The notes under the pieces are model-generated. The model searched no databases and was not told where the DNA came from. It was given only the letters and a program-made list of their open reading frames with translations. Below are positions 40,364 to 48,719 of a stretch of DNA of 64,000 nucleotides, piece after piece (the stretch's first letter is position 1; each line of letters starts with the position of its first letter). This DNA is from Desulfosporosinus sp. FKB (GTDB lineage: Bacteria > Bacillota > Desulfitobacteriia > Desulfitobacteriales > Desulfitobacteriaceae). The DNA is taken from the NCBI RefSeq assembly GCF_002196705.1, contig NZ_NADJ01000039.1:369631-433630 (forward strand). The letters run 5' to 3'. A program made the position numbers and the translations under genes.

Positions 40364-41239
40364 TTATAGCTTATTTTTCCTAATCGTTTGGTCAATCATC
40401 TCTAAAAGATAATCTGGGAAATCATCTGTGTCATTATCAATAGCTGCGAGCCGCCTTTTCATCTTTCTCCCAACCTCTTCCGCATTATCCCGGCTGCCAT
40501 ACTTGCATAGCAGCTCCAATTCATCTATCCGTTCAAATAGGGCTTCCTCACAAGCACTTTTATATTTGTAACTTAAAAAATTATGCTCCAAAAACCACCC
40601 TAAAGTTCTTTCAAACCGCTCGATAATAACGTTGGGGTTGATACTTACCCTATGTAATACTGCATCTTTACCAAGGACTTCATCGGACAGATCCCTTATC
40701 TGAAAATCCAGATTAAAGCCCTCAAAAGCCGTTAGTGCTCGTCCAAAATCCTCTAAAGAAACTTCTTTTCCATCCATAACGAGACTTATATTTTCTTTTT
40801 CAGAGTATTGAATCCGACACGTGCCAACACTCTTAAGGCTATATTGCTCATTATTTAGGTGAATCGCATTATCAATAAAGTTTCTATCCAACCAACGTAA
40901 TAGCGTTTGGTATCCGAGACCAGTCAGTATCTTGTGATGCAATTGTTCAATTGCCCATGCCCGATTTTCTTCCGGCTTTAGGAGTATTTTAAAGTGATAG
41001 CCGCCGTCGATTTCTTCTGCTTTCCATACAGAAAATCCCGGCATAATCATATTTGAAATCTCAAATTGATGCATAATCCCCTCGGCATCATAGAACGATA
41101 CAATCTTTGAAAAATCATCTGTTATACTGACACCAAGTAACTCAGCCATATATTCATTATGGCAATCCAAGCAGAAATCACCGATGTCTGCATTTAAAAT
41201 CGTCGCTTCATTTGTTTTGCATTTTTGGCATTTTTTCAT
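40364..41239 (-). CDS. DUF7713-like protein with N-terminal zinc finger
   Basis: The 291-residue protein starts at ATG 41239 behind AAGGGG, giving MKKCQKCKTNEATIL. Cys4, Cys7, Cys30 and Cys33 (FCLDCH) make an N-terminal zinc-binding site. The remainder resembles the DUF7713 family: YHFKILLKPEENRAWAIEQLHHKILTGLGYQTL and a long helical C-terminus. An upstream in-frame start at 41320 has no ribosome site. It lies 77 bases after the pRiA4b-type gene on the same strand. The function is unknown; DUF7713-type proteins often occur in accessory regions. Confidence 0.6.
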   Translation of the reverse strand: MKKCQKCKTNEATILNADIGDFCLDCHNEYMAELLGVSITDDFSKIVSFYDAEGIMHQFEISNMIMPGFSVWKAEEIDGGYHFKILLKPEENRAWAIEQLHHKILTGLGYQTLLRWLDRNFIDNAIHLNNEQYSLKSVGTCRIQYSEKENISLVMDGKEVSLEDFGRALTAFEGFNLDFQIRDLSDEVLGKDAVLHRVSINPNVIIERFERTLGWFLEHNFLSYKYKSACEEALFERIDELELLCKYGSRDNAEEVGRKMKRRLAAIDNDTDDFPDYLLEMIDQTIRKNKL

Positions 41240-41316
41240 GATGGAGCCCCTTTTGATGATTTTATCCACTCTTCGTTCAGAATCAGCGGAACCTGTCGCC
41301 CTTTCTGTTACTTTAT

Positions 41317-42429
41317 TCACAGAATATGGGGCGAGGATACACGCAAAATAGTTTCTAACCTTCTATTGATTAATTCCATATCAAAGTTTCTATACCCTTG
41401 GTTCTTAGCCCAATTCTGCATCAATTCATAGTCAACATGGTTCGGATCTGCCATGATTTTTAAAAATTCCACATATCCCGGAATGCCCCCTACATCTTCC
41501 GGTGGTGCGTTACCTTCTCCCATTAAGCAAACCGGATAGGTTTTATTATACTCAGTATTTGTCCCTCGAATGGTAATTTCATGCTCCCAGTTGTCGCCGT
41601 AATCATAGCAATAAGTTATTTTATAAGGCTGCTTGGCATATTCCGAGAAGTTGACCTCTGAATCTAAACGCATTGGGCAGTCCGGCCTTGGTTCAAAAAC
41701 TTCTTCAAATTCACTAATCACCTTTAAAATGCACTTACCTGCCTCGTCAAAAATATTAAAATCATACAGATGATAACTTTTCCAACCGAAAACTGCTTGT
41801 AATATACTATGAAGCTGTTTGAACGTAATATCTATAGGAGTAATTACTCGTCTCCAGACTGTGTGGCGATCTAAATTCAGCTTGACCATTATATCGACTG
41901 CCTCACACTTAATGATTTCTTCCCCGGCAAAAATCTTAAAATCCCTGTATAAAAGAGCATGGGGGTAGGTATAATCAGATTCCCGGGGGATTTTCATGAG
42001 ATCATTATTCATCCTTTTGGCAACATTAGTCTGATAAAGTTCCTTTGTTTCTAAACTCTCATCGAATATGTTTACCTGTTCACAGGCTTTATTGAGACGA
42101 GCAACATATTTAGCACCTCTGGTCTTAGAGAAAACTAACTCTCCGGCTGCTTCCAAATACCTTTCGATGATTTCGCTCTTTATTTTCTCGTCTCTCAAAC
42201 AATTTCGAATTCCTTGGATAAGTAACTCATTGATGTGTTTGAAATCGTTTGCTTTCAAACCATGCAGAACAAACCCATAGCGATTGCTGTCATTGACTGC
42301 GACAAGTGTCTTTCTGCGCTTCACCGTGATTAAATGCACGCTCCAACAAAATAAATCGTTTTCTTCAGTCCCTTTCCCAGGCACTATCCCCATCTCGTCA
42401 TTTAGTTTTTTTGTACAGCATATTTGCAT
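41317..42429 (-). CDS. DUF6933 plus pRiA4b ORF-3-like protein
   Basis: The 370-residue protein has two recognised parts. The N-terminus (about 1-165, MQICCTKKLNDEMGI, LFCWSVHLI, VAVNDSNRYGFVLHGL) is DUF6933-like. The C-terminus (from about 178: DIMVKLNLDRHTVWRRVITPIDITFKQLHSIL, KITYCYDYGDNWEHEI, PVCLMGEGNAPPEDVGGIPGY) is the plasmid pRiA4b ORF-3 family. This C-terminal family is common on plasmids and in mobile regions and has no proven function. The ATG follows GGAGGG. The gene should be transcribed together with the downstream zinc-finger gene. Confidence 0.85.
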   Translation of the reverse strand: MQICCTKKLNDEMGIVPGKGTEENDLFCWSVHLITVKRRKTLVAVNDSNRYGFVLHGLKANDFKHINELLIQGIRNCLRDEKIKSEIIERYLEAAGELVFSKTRGAKYVARLNKACEQVNIFDESLETKELYQTNVAKRMNNDLMKIPRESDYTYPHALLYRDFKIFAGEEIIKCEAVDIMVKLNLDRHTVWRRVITPIDITFKQLHSILQAVFGWKSYHLYDFNIFDEAGKCILKVISEFEEVFEPRPDCPMRLDSEVNFSEYAKQPYKITYCYDYGDNWEHEITIRGTNTEYNKTYPVCLMGEGNAPPEDVGGIPGYVEFLKIMADPNHVDYELMQNWAKNQGYRNFDMELINRRLETILRVSSPHIL

Positions 42430-42480
42430 TTTTTCCCTCCTAAGTCCAAGAACTTAATCCTATATCTATTAGACGAGATT

Positions 42481-43092
42481 CTAAGCCTTTCTAGATGTGC
42501 GCTTCGCTATGCTGCACGGTTTATATCCTCCTGTGTACAATTTACCAAGCCTCATCCCCACAAGAGCTGCGAGCTCTTTTATTGTGGTCACTCCCCTGGC
42601 AGATAAGGCTGATAATAGAACATTACCACAGGCTATGGCATCTTCTAAAGCGTTATGATGGGCAAAATCATGGTTTAGAAATTTGCAAACCGTATCAAGT
42701 TTATAGTTATCTAAGCCACTCCACGTCTTAAGTGCCGTTTTATAGGTACATAAATAGTTTACTTCAGGATAAGGAATTTCGTACAAGTCCAAAACATGAC
42801 GCAGCACCGACATATCAAAGGAAGCGTTGTGAGCAATAACATAGGCATTCTCAAAGAGAGGACTAATCTGCCCGTAAATAAGATCGAATTCCGGAGCGTC
42901 CTTTACATCTTGCGCTTTAATTCCATGGATTGAGACATTCAAAGGGTCAAAATAATTATACCGGGGATGAGGTTTTATAAGCCAATAGTTAGTATCGACA
43001 ATCTGTCCTTCTTCTAAAACTGCAATTCCAACCGAGCAGGCGCTGCCAATAAATCCATTCGCAGTTTCAAAATCTATGCACACGGCTCTCAT
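42481..43092 (-). CDS. DEDDh 3'-5' exonuclease (DnaQ-like)
   Basis: The 203-residue protein has the four acidic residues of DEDDh exonucleases: Asp7 and Glu9 in CIDFETAN, Asp in AHNASFDMSVL, and His/Asp in DFAHHNALEDA. It is a stand-alone proofreading-like nuclease, close to the PolC/DinG exonuclease domain. Such enzymes trim 3' ends of DNA or RNA in the cytoplasm. The ATG follows GGAGGAG. The C-terminal 40 residues are extra, with GVTTIKELAALVGMRLGKLY resembling a small DNA-binding tail. It is monocistronic and intact. Confidence 0.88.
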   Translation of the reverse strand: MRAVCIDFETANGFIGSACSVGIAVLEEGQIVDTNYWLIKPHPRYNYFDPLNVSIHGIKAQDVKDAPEFDLIYGQISPLFENAYVIAHNASFDMSVLRHVLDLYEIPYPEVNYLCTYKTALKTWSGLDNYKLDTVCKFLNHDFAHHNALEDAIACGNVLLSALSARGVTTIKELAALVGMRLGKLYTGGYKPCSIAKRTSRKA

Positions 43093-43277
43093 TGGACTCT
43101 CCTCCTATTTCTCTGGATCTTTGAGCAAGCCAATCAGCAAATTGTCTTTTGCACAGGTTTTTAACACTGTTTACTCATACATAATTTCTGCTTTTTTCTA
43201 CTAAACCCTGCTGCAGCTCTTGCTATTTCTTACAGAATGCATAATTAACGACTTAAAGATAACCTAAGAAAAGCAGG

Positions 43278-43316
43278 CAAAACAAAAGGACTGACGTGTT
43301 GCCTGCACGCCAGTCC
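43278..43316 (-). terminator. Rho-independent terminator of hicAB
   Basis: Minus-strand GGACTGGCGTG / CACGTCAGTCC is followed by TTTTGTTTTG. It lies 47 bases past the HicB stop. Confidence 0.82.
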
Positions 43317-43362
43317 AGCAGATTGTCTATCCAAGGGGTTAGCCCGAATTATAAGTTCTTCT

Positions 43363-43707
43363 TCATTTTTGTTCTTTTGCTGAATACTGCTTTATCGCCT
43401 CTTCAACATACTGATTCAATGATTTGCCCTCTATCAAGGCCCTTTGTGCTGCTTGTTTATGAAGCTCAGGGGTTATTCTTACATTAAAGCTGCCTTTATA
43501 CATCTTTTCAGGTTCTTTACCGTTCAAATTGCACAGTTCAAGATAATCCTCAACCGCTTCTTCAAATGCTGACTTTAGTTCACTGACACTACTGCCTTCA
43601 TAACTGATTGAATCATTTATGCCTTCAATCTTGCCATAGAAAATCTCGTCTTCTGTGCTGTAATGTACTGAACCAATATATTCTTTGTATATCATCACAT
43701 CTTTCAT
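43363..43707 (-). CDS. hicB: HicB antitoxin
   Basis: The 114-residue protein has an N-terminal RNase H-like fold (IGSVHYSTEDEIFYGKIEGI, SVSELKSAFEEAVEDYL) and a C-terminal ribbon-helix-helix/Arc-type helix (FNVRITPELHKQAAQRALIEGKSLNQYVEEAI), the usual HicB layout. It binds and neutralises HicA and represses the operon. The ATG at 43707 lies two bases after the HicA stop, with GGGAG 10 bases upstream; a TTG at 43713 is possible. A perfect palindrome (44006-44034) upstream of hicA is a good operator. Confidence 0.9.
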   Translation of the reverse strand: MKDVMIYKEYIGSVHYSTEDEIFYGKIEGINDSISYEGSSVSELKSAFEEAVEDYLELCNLNGKEPEKMYKGSFNVRITPELHKQAAQRALIEGKSLNQYVEEAIKQYSAKEQK

Positions 43708-43709
43708 AA

Positions 43710-43967
43710 TCAAACCACTCCCTGATTTTTCAACTCTTCAATCAACTGCACGATTTGATAGTTCTTCAATATATTCCCTGGATGCGGTCTATGAAGTCTT
43801 ATAATATGTCCTGTTTCCCAATGGACGAAAGCAACCCTCGACCCCGAAGTACGCCCCCTGTTGTCTTCTTTGTAACCGAATTTTGCTAACAGACTTCTTG
43901 CTTCATCATATTCAAAGTCGATAGGTCTATTAAACAATCTATCTATAAGTTTATCTCTTTTGCTCAT
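43710..43967 (-). CDS. hicA: HicA mRNA interferase toxin
   Basis: The 85-residue protein is a HicA-type dsRBD-like toxin. It has the catalytic His region TGHIIRLHRPHPGNILKNYQI, with a Gly-rich turn before it. HicA cleaves mRNA independently of ribosome position. It is the first gene of a two-gene operon with hicB. AGAGGTG precedes the ATG. The length is at the normal lower end of the family. The module appears intact. Confidence 0.88.
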   Translation of the reverse strand: MSKRDKLIDRLFNRPIDFEYDEARSLLAKFGYKEDNRGRTSGSRVAFVHWETGHIIRLHRPHPGNILKNYQIVQLIEELKNQGVV

Positions 43968-44005
43968 TGTGCACCTCTTACCTTAACTATATTATCAAAG
44001 ATCAA

Positions 44006-44034
44006 AATATGCAACTAAATATTAGTTGCATATT
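44006..44034 (-). promoter_or_regulatory. Perfect palindrome upstream of hicA (operator candidate)
   Basis: AATATGCAACTAA-ATA-TTAGTTGCATATT (13-bp arms, 3-base centre) lies 39 bases upstream of the hicA start codon. The position and symmetry fit HicB binding. A minus-strand -10-like TAATAT lies between it and the gene. Confidence 0.75.
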
Positions 44035-44050
44035 CCTTTGCGTTATTAAC

Positions 44051-44173
44051 TTAGTGAGCTGCGCCTTCTGTTAGCATCTTGCGGTGAACCTCCCCGAGAT
44101 GAGTAATATTCCCGACCCGATCATAGCAAAACAATTTTACAGCTATGATCCTCTGTACATTAACAATCAGGTC
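44051..44173 (-). pseudogene. Possible coding remnant (thermonuclease-like tail)
   Basis: The minus strand reads LIVNVQRIIAVKLFCYDRVG followed by NITHLGEVHRKMLTEGAAH and TAA at 44051, with no start codon. The tail is reminiscent of the C-terminus of SNase-type nucleases, but the match is too short to rely on. The rest of the 270-base gap to the helicase end shows nothing else. Confidence 0.25.
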
Positions 44174-44237
44174 TTAGAGCTATATCTATTTAACCTCTTC
44201 ACGGCAATGACAATCCCTGCTCAATAACAGCAGAAAT

Positions 44238-47200
44238 TTAAACTTTAATCGTCTTCTTCATCACAAACCCCGGCAGCGGTTCCTTCATCCTCCAGACGAT
44301 ACTGATTGGAGCTGAACCATAGTGGCTTTGAAAATCGGCAAACCCGATACAAGTAAAGGGAGAGGCAAAAGCCCCCTCTTTCTTATACTCTCTCACAAAA
44401 AGCAACACGTTCCCGTCACTGGCTGCTTGGTTAAGATACCTCTGTCCTGTCAGGGATTCCACCGTCGTTCGACTTTGAGACTGCCAATGAAATAGCTCTT
44501 CATTGATGGAATAATCCTGATACATGGTTGACGGAGAATAGTCCTTTTCCGACTTGTTCAAGGTCACGAAAAAGACATCCAGCTTCTTCTCAGCCAGATA
44601 GAGAACTCCTTCCCGGAAAGAGCTCTTCTTTTGTTCCGTATGTTTTCCCAGAACCACCAAAATCTGATCAAAAGTATAAGCACAATATAAGTCGAGTGGG
44701 TATTCATCCTCAAATCCGACCAAAGGCTTATCCACGAAATCAATAGTGTCGAATTGATAGTCCAGTAAAGCCATCAGTTCTTGGTAAAGCCGCGGATCAT
44801 TAATGGCCCAATAAATCGCCTCTTCTATTGAAGCAAACCTCTTGCCCAGATCACCAAGCCCCTTACCCCATAGTGTATAGTGAACCATGGTGAGCATTGT
44901 CCGTTCCACCGTAGTTAAAGAATGCAATAAAGAGCCTTTATTTAAAAGAATCAGCGGTAGAATTTTCTGCATAAAAACAATCCAGCGTCTGGAATTTACA
45001 AATGATAATCTTCCTAGTGCTGCAGCCAGCAATCGTTCCCTCTCGGTATCCACCTGATATCTCTTGAGCAGACCGGCTTGAGCTGCCAGTCCCACAACCG
45101 TCACTTTTTTGCTGTAGACGTCTTGGGGTGTCACATGATAACCCTCGAAAAACTCTCTGACCTTGAGCTCCTGTTTCGTCTCTATAAGATCATAGAGCTT
45201 GCTGATAATATTACGCTTAGTATTAATGGCATTGCGAATGTTCTCCAGAATGTAATCCTGAGCTTGTTTTTCCAGTCGAATAGAGCAGCCTCTGGGCACA
45301 TTGACAAAGCCCATCTTAATTTCCTGCTCAATGGTTTTGCGACTCCTTGATAACAAAGCTTTAAAACGGTCTTCAAAAGAATACTTCTGGTGGGCTTGGC
45401 CCACAAAGTCCAAGACCGTCAGGGCTTCTTTTCCCTCACAGAGTCTTAGCCCCCTGCCTAACTGCTGCAAAAAGACAGTTAAGCTTTCCGTGGGCCGCAG
45501 AAAAAGAACCGTATTCACTTCAGGAATATCAATTCCTTCATTATAGATATCCACCACAAAAACAAAGGTGATTTCCTTCGTGACCAGACGCCGCTTCACG
45601 CTATCCCTCACAGCGCTCTCCGATTCTGCCACCAGAAATTCTGAAGGAATCCCCGCTTTGTTAAAAACCTGAGCCATAAATTCAGCATGCCTTTTATTTA
45701 AACAAAAACCAATTCCTATAATCTCCCCAAGTTCCAGACAATACTTTCCCAGGGCGCCGATAATATAACCAACTCGTTTTTCGGCAACGGCTTTTTCAAA
45801 CACATAGAGGTTCTCCAGTTCCCGCTCATCGTAATTGCCGGCAACCCAGTGAACCTGACTAAGATCAACATTATCGGTTATCCCAAAATAATGAAAAGGA
45901 CTGAGCAATTTCCGTTCAATAGCTTCCCATAAGCGGATTTCGGCAGCAACTCTGCCTTCGAAATATGTATAGATGCTTCGGCCATCCGCTCTCTCAGGAG
46001 TTGCCGTCAGTCCGAGCAACACCTTCGGCTGATAATACTCTAAAAGTTCCTGGTAAGATGGGGCGGCAGCATGATGGAATTCATCAATGACAATATAATC
46101 GTAGAAATCAGGGGAAGTGACTTCCGTTAAATCCTTCGAGTTAAAGGATTGAATAGAGACAAATAAATGATCAAAACTATCCGGCTTCAGCCCTCCCACC
46201 ATCATGGCGCCAAAGTTAAGATCCTTGAGTATCCCGCGAAAGCAAGCCAAACTCTGACTTAATAGTTCCTTTCGATGGGCAACAAAGAGCAGTTTGTTGG
46301 GTCGATTGGGGTTTGCCCTGCAAAAGTCCCGGTAATCAAAGGCAGCGATAACGGTCTTACCCGTCCCTGTGGCCGCGACTACCAGGTTTCTAAACGAGTG
46401 ATGCACTTCCCGTTCAGCCTTCAATTTGTCCAGAATTTCCTGCTGGTAATAGTAAGGTTTCAGATCGAAGTGAAACCCTAAGGCATTCGCTTCATCCTGA
46501 CTGTTTCTTCGCTCAGACTTTAAGGCTTTTCTAAGGCGCTTAGAATCAAGGGCCGGAATAAAAGGGGTAAACTCAGGATTATTCCAATACCCTTCAAAGG
46601 TGGCCCGGATTTTCTCTAAGATATACCCGGAGTCATATTGAGATAGCTTGATATTCCATTCTAAGCCGCTGGTCATAGCCGACTCAGAGATATTTGACGA
46701 TCCGATATAAACGGTGCTGAAGCCGGTATCTCTCCAGAAGACATAGGTTTTGGCGTGAAGGCGGGTCCGTTCCGTATCATAGGAAATATGTATTTCCGTG
46801 TTGGTTAGTTTACTGAGTTGTTCCACGGCTTTAAAATCCGTAGCTCCCAGATAGGAGGTGGTGATAACCCGCAGTTTGCCGCCGCCCATGGTAAACCGAG
46901 TCAGCTCATTGATGATTAAACGCAAGCCGCTCCACTTGATAAAGGAAACAAGAAAATCGATTCTGTCACTGCTTAAGATTTCCTTTTTAAGTTCGGAGAT
47001 CATGCTTGGCTCATGGACTGCCCCAGTGAAGAGGGAATTCTCTGCGATAGAAGTCTCTGGCCTTACGATCTTTTCCGAGACATGTAAAGCTTTTGGTTTG
47101 CTTGCTTTCTTGTCGACTAGGGCTAATAAGAGCTGGGCATCCTGATTTATTAGGAAACTCTCAACTCGTTTGAAGGTCTCTTGATCCTTTTTGAAGCTAA

Positions 47201-47468
47201 AGCTCCCTTTCTGAATACACTCGGCTATGTATTGTAAGATACCATTACATAAATTGACACGGTCTCTAACGACAGAGTCGCCATCATTGATATAATCCAA
47301 AATCTCACGCAGAATTTTCGTTAGGTATTCTGCCAGAATCTTAGAAGACTCAGCCGAATCTAGGGGCTGAGTATCTTTTATGATAAGTTGCTGATCTACT
47401 TTATTCAGGTTTTCATTGATGATTCTGTTAATGATTTGCTCGTATAGGCCATAGATGATTTCGGTCAT
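44238..47468 (-). CDS. PLD-type nuclease/SF2 helicase with DUF3427
   Basis: The 1076-residue protein combines three parts. Residues 150-275 form a phospholipase-D-type nuclease domain with the H-x-K motif HAKTYVFW (238-240) and GSSN (256-259). The SF2 helicase has Walker A VVAATGTGKT (365-372), Walker B IDEFHH near 465 and motif VI QQLGRGLRLCEG. The C-terminal region (about 870-1076) is DUF3427. Such proteins occur alone in defence islands and act like restriction helicase-nucleases. The single HKD motif is probably used by dimerisation. It is intact, with AGAGGTG before the ATG. A decayed copy of its C-terminus is at 37602. Confidence 0.9.
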   Translation of the reverse strand: MTEIIYGLYEQIINRIINENLNKVDQQLIIKDTQPLDSAESSKILAEYLTKILREILDYINDGDSVVRDRVNLCNGILQYIAECIQKGSFSFKKDQETFKRVESFLINQDAQLLLALVDKKASKPKALHVSEKIVRPETSIAENSLFTGAVHEPSMISELKKEILSSDRIDFLVSFIKWSGLRLIINELTRFTMGGGKLRVITTSYLGATDFKAVEQLSKLTNTEIHISYDTERTRLHAKTYVFWRDTGFSTVYIGSSNISESAMTSGLEWNIKLSQYDSGYILEKIRATFEGYWNNPEFTPFIPALDSKRLRKALKSERRNSQDEANALGFHFDLKPYYYQQEILDKLKAEREVHHSFRNLVVAATGTGKTVIAAFDYRDFCRANPNRPNKLLFVAHRKELLSQSLACFRGILKDLNFGAMMVGGLKPDSFDHLFVSIQSFNSKDLTEVTSPDFYDYIVIDEFHHAAAPSYQELLEYYQPKVLLGLTATPERADGRSIYTYFEGRVAAEIRLWEAIERKLLSPFHYFGITDNVDLSQVHWVAGNYDERELENLYVFEKAVAEKRVGYIIGALGKYCLELGEIIGIGFCLNKRHAEFMAQVFNKAGIPSEFLVAESESAVRDSVKRRLVTKEITFVFVVDIYNEGIDIPEVNTVLFLRPTESLTVFLQQLGRGLRLCEGKEALTVLDFVGQAHQKYSFEDRFKALLSRSRKTIEQEIKMGFVNVPRGCSIRLEKQAQDYILENIRNAINTKRNIISKLYDLIETKQELKVREFFEGYHVTPQDVYSKKVTVVGLAAQAGLLKRYQVDTERERLLAAALGRLSFVNSRRWIVFMQKILPLILLNKGSLLHSLTTVERTMLTMVHYTLWGKGLGDLGKRFASIEEAIYWAINDPRLYQELMALLDYQFDTIDFVDKPLVGFEDEYPLDLYCAYTFDQILVVLGKHTEQKKSSFREGVLYLAEKKLDVFFVTLNKSEKDYSPSTMYQDYSINEELFHWQSQSRTTVESLTGQRYLNQAASDGNVLLFVREYKKEGAFASPFTCIGFADFQSHYGSAPISIVWRMKEPLPGFVMKKTIKV

Positions 47469-47559
47469 GATACACCTCTAGTTCAGGAATAGAATTAGTT
47501 AAATCCTTGAGAGCTAAGTATATAGATAATGGTAAGGTGTGAATTTAGTGTTATTTATT

Positions 47560-47817
47560 CTAGCGTTTTACAAAAGTGATTTTTTCAGCTTTGTAGGTAT
47601 CTGTTACATAATCGGTTTCATAACCAGCATCCATCCATGCTATTGCCTGTGAATGATCGTAATTATTTGACCACCATGCCTCGCCGTGAACATAAGCCGA
47701 TTTTGGTAAAACGTCACCAATGATTTTCTCAATGTCCTTAAAAGACAGGGTGATAATAGGCACTGCTGAGTTTTGTAAATACATTTTTAGTCCGACGTAT
47801 TTATCACCTCTTGGCAT
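47560..47817 (-). CDS. DUF7662-like small protein
   Basis: The 85-residue protein reads LKMYLQNSAVPIITLSFKDIEKIIGDVLPKSAYVHGEAWWSNNYDHSQAIAWMDAGYETDYV. The pattern (IEKIIG..LP..A..H..WW.N...HSQA.AW..AGY) is the DUF7662 family of small proteins often found beside DNA-modifying or restriction genes. The ATG follows GGGAGG. It lies 92 bases upstream of the helicase gene and may be its partner, but the function is unknown. Confidence 0.75.
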   Translation of the reverse strand: MPRGDKYVGLKMYLQNSAVPIITLSFKDIEKIIGDVLPKSAYVHGEAWWSNNYDHSQAIAWMDAGYETDYVTDTYKAEKITFVKR

Positions 47818-47960
47818 TATATACCTCCCTCAATTTATAGTTCGTTTTTTATGGATTATATCAACTCCGAATTATAATCCTGCAAAATGCTATTGTCGTA
47901 ACCAAGTTGTCAGTCTAGCCTTAGCTTAATCCAGATATCAAGAATGTTTATAGGGCGATT

Positions 47961-48542
47961 TCAGCTGCCATCATGCTTTTTATTTAAACCATTAAGCAAA
48001 AAGTTTTGTAAGCTCATGTTACCCAAACGTAGATATGAACAATGAGTCATTCCAACCTTCCCATATTGCAAAACCCCGATATATGGGCATCCGTTATTAT
48101 GAGGGATATGTGACGAGGCAACAATAGTACCAGGTTTTACACGCACATCAAACTGTTTCCCAGATTCAATAATCTGAATAAGGGCGATTCCATGTTTGGT
48201 TGCATAGTCAATAGCGCCTGATTGAAAATTCGATATAGACATCAAGATGCCTTTTTGTGCACCTGTTGCCCTAACTTTATCATAAAGTATTTGTACTTTT
48301 TCTCGCGAAATACTATTTTTATAGTGTTTGCACTCCACTAAAGTTTTGTATGTTACTCCCATCGCAGAAAACTCAATAAATCCATCAATCTGGTAATTGC
48401 CATCATCTACTGTAATGATTTTGTTGTGCTGGAATATACAGTTTTCTAATCCGGCACTTTGTTCTTGAAGCAACTGCACACAGTATTTTTCAAAATCAGT
48501 TGGACTCATATCAAGAACAGATTCCCAAGTAGGCACAAACAT
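47961..48542 (-). CDS. Mrr-type restriction endonuclease-like protein
   Basis: The 193-residue protein has a PD-(D/E)XK nuclease core like Mrr: MSPTDFEKYCVQLL, then YQIDGFIEFSAMGVTYKTLVECKHYK with Asp54-like and Glu-Cys-Lys catalytic residues, then AQKGILMSISNFQSGAIDYA. Type IV enzymes of this family cut modified DNA. The ATG follows GAGGAG. It has no adjacent methyltransferase, which fits a type IV enzyme. About 145 bases separate it from the DUF7662 gene. Confidence 0.85.
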   Translation of the reverse strand: MFVPTWESVLDMSPTDFEKYCVQLLQEQSAGLENCIFQHNKIITVDDGNYQIDGFIEFSAMGVTYKTLVECKHYKNSISREKVQILYDKVRATGAQKGILMSISNFQSGAIDYATKHGIALIQIIESGKQFDVRVKPGTIVASSHIPHNNGCPYIGVLQYGKVGMTHCSYLRLGNMSLQNFLLNGLNKKHDGS

Positions 48543-48719
48543 ATTTTCTCCTCTTCGCTGCTTGTATCTAAATATGGATAAACACAGTTTATAAATCGTC
48601 AGGATAAGTCGGTAAACATAATGTGCAGTTGCAATAAATAATGTTTACTAATGATATACGTCCCAATTTGTCTCCAACGGATTTAAAAATTAATTTTTGA
48701 GATATGAATTCGACAATTA

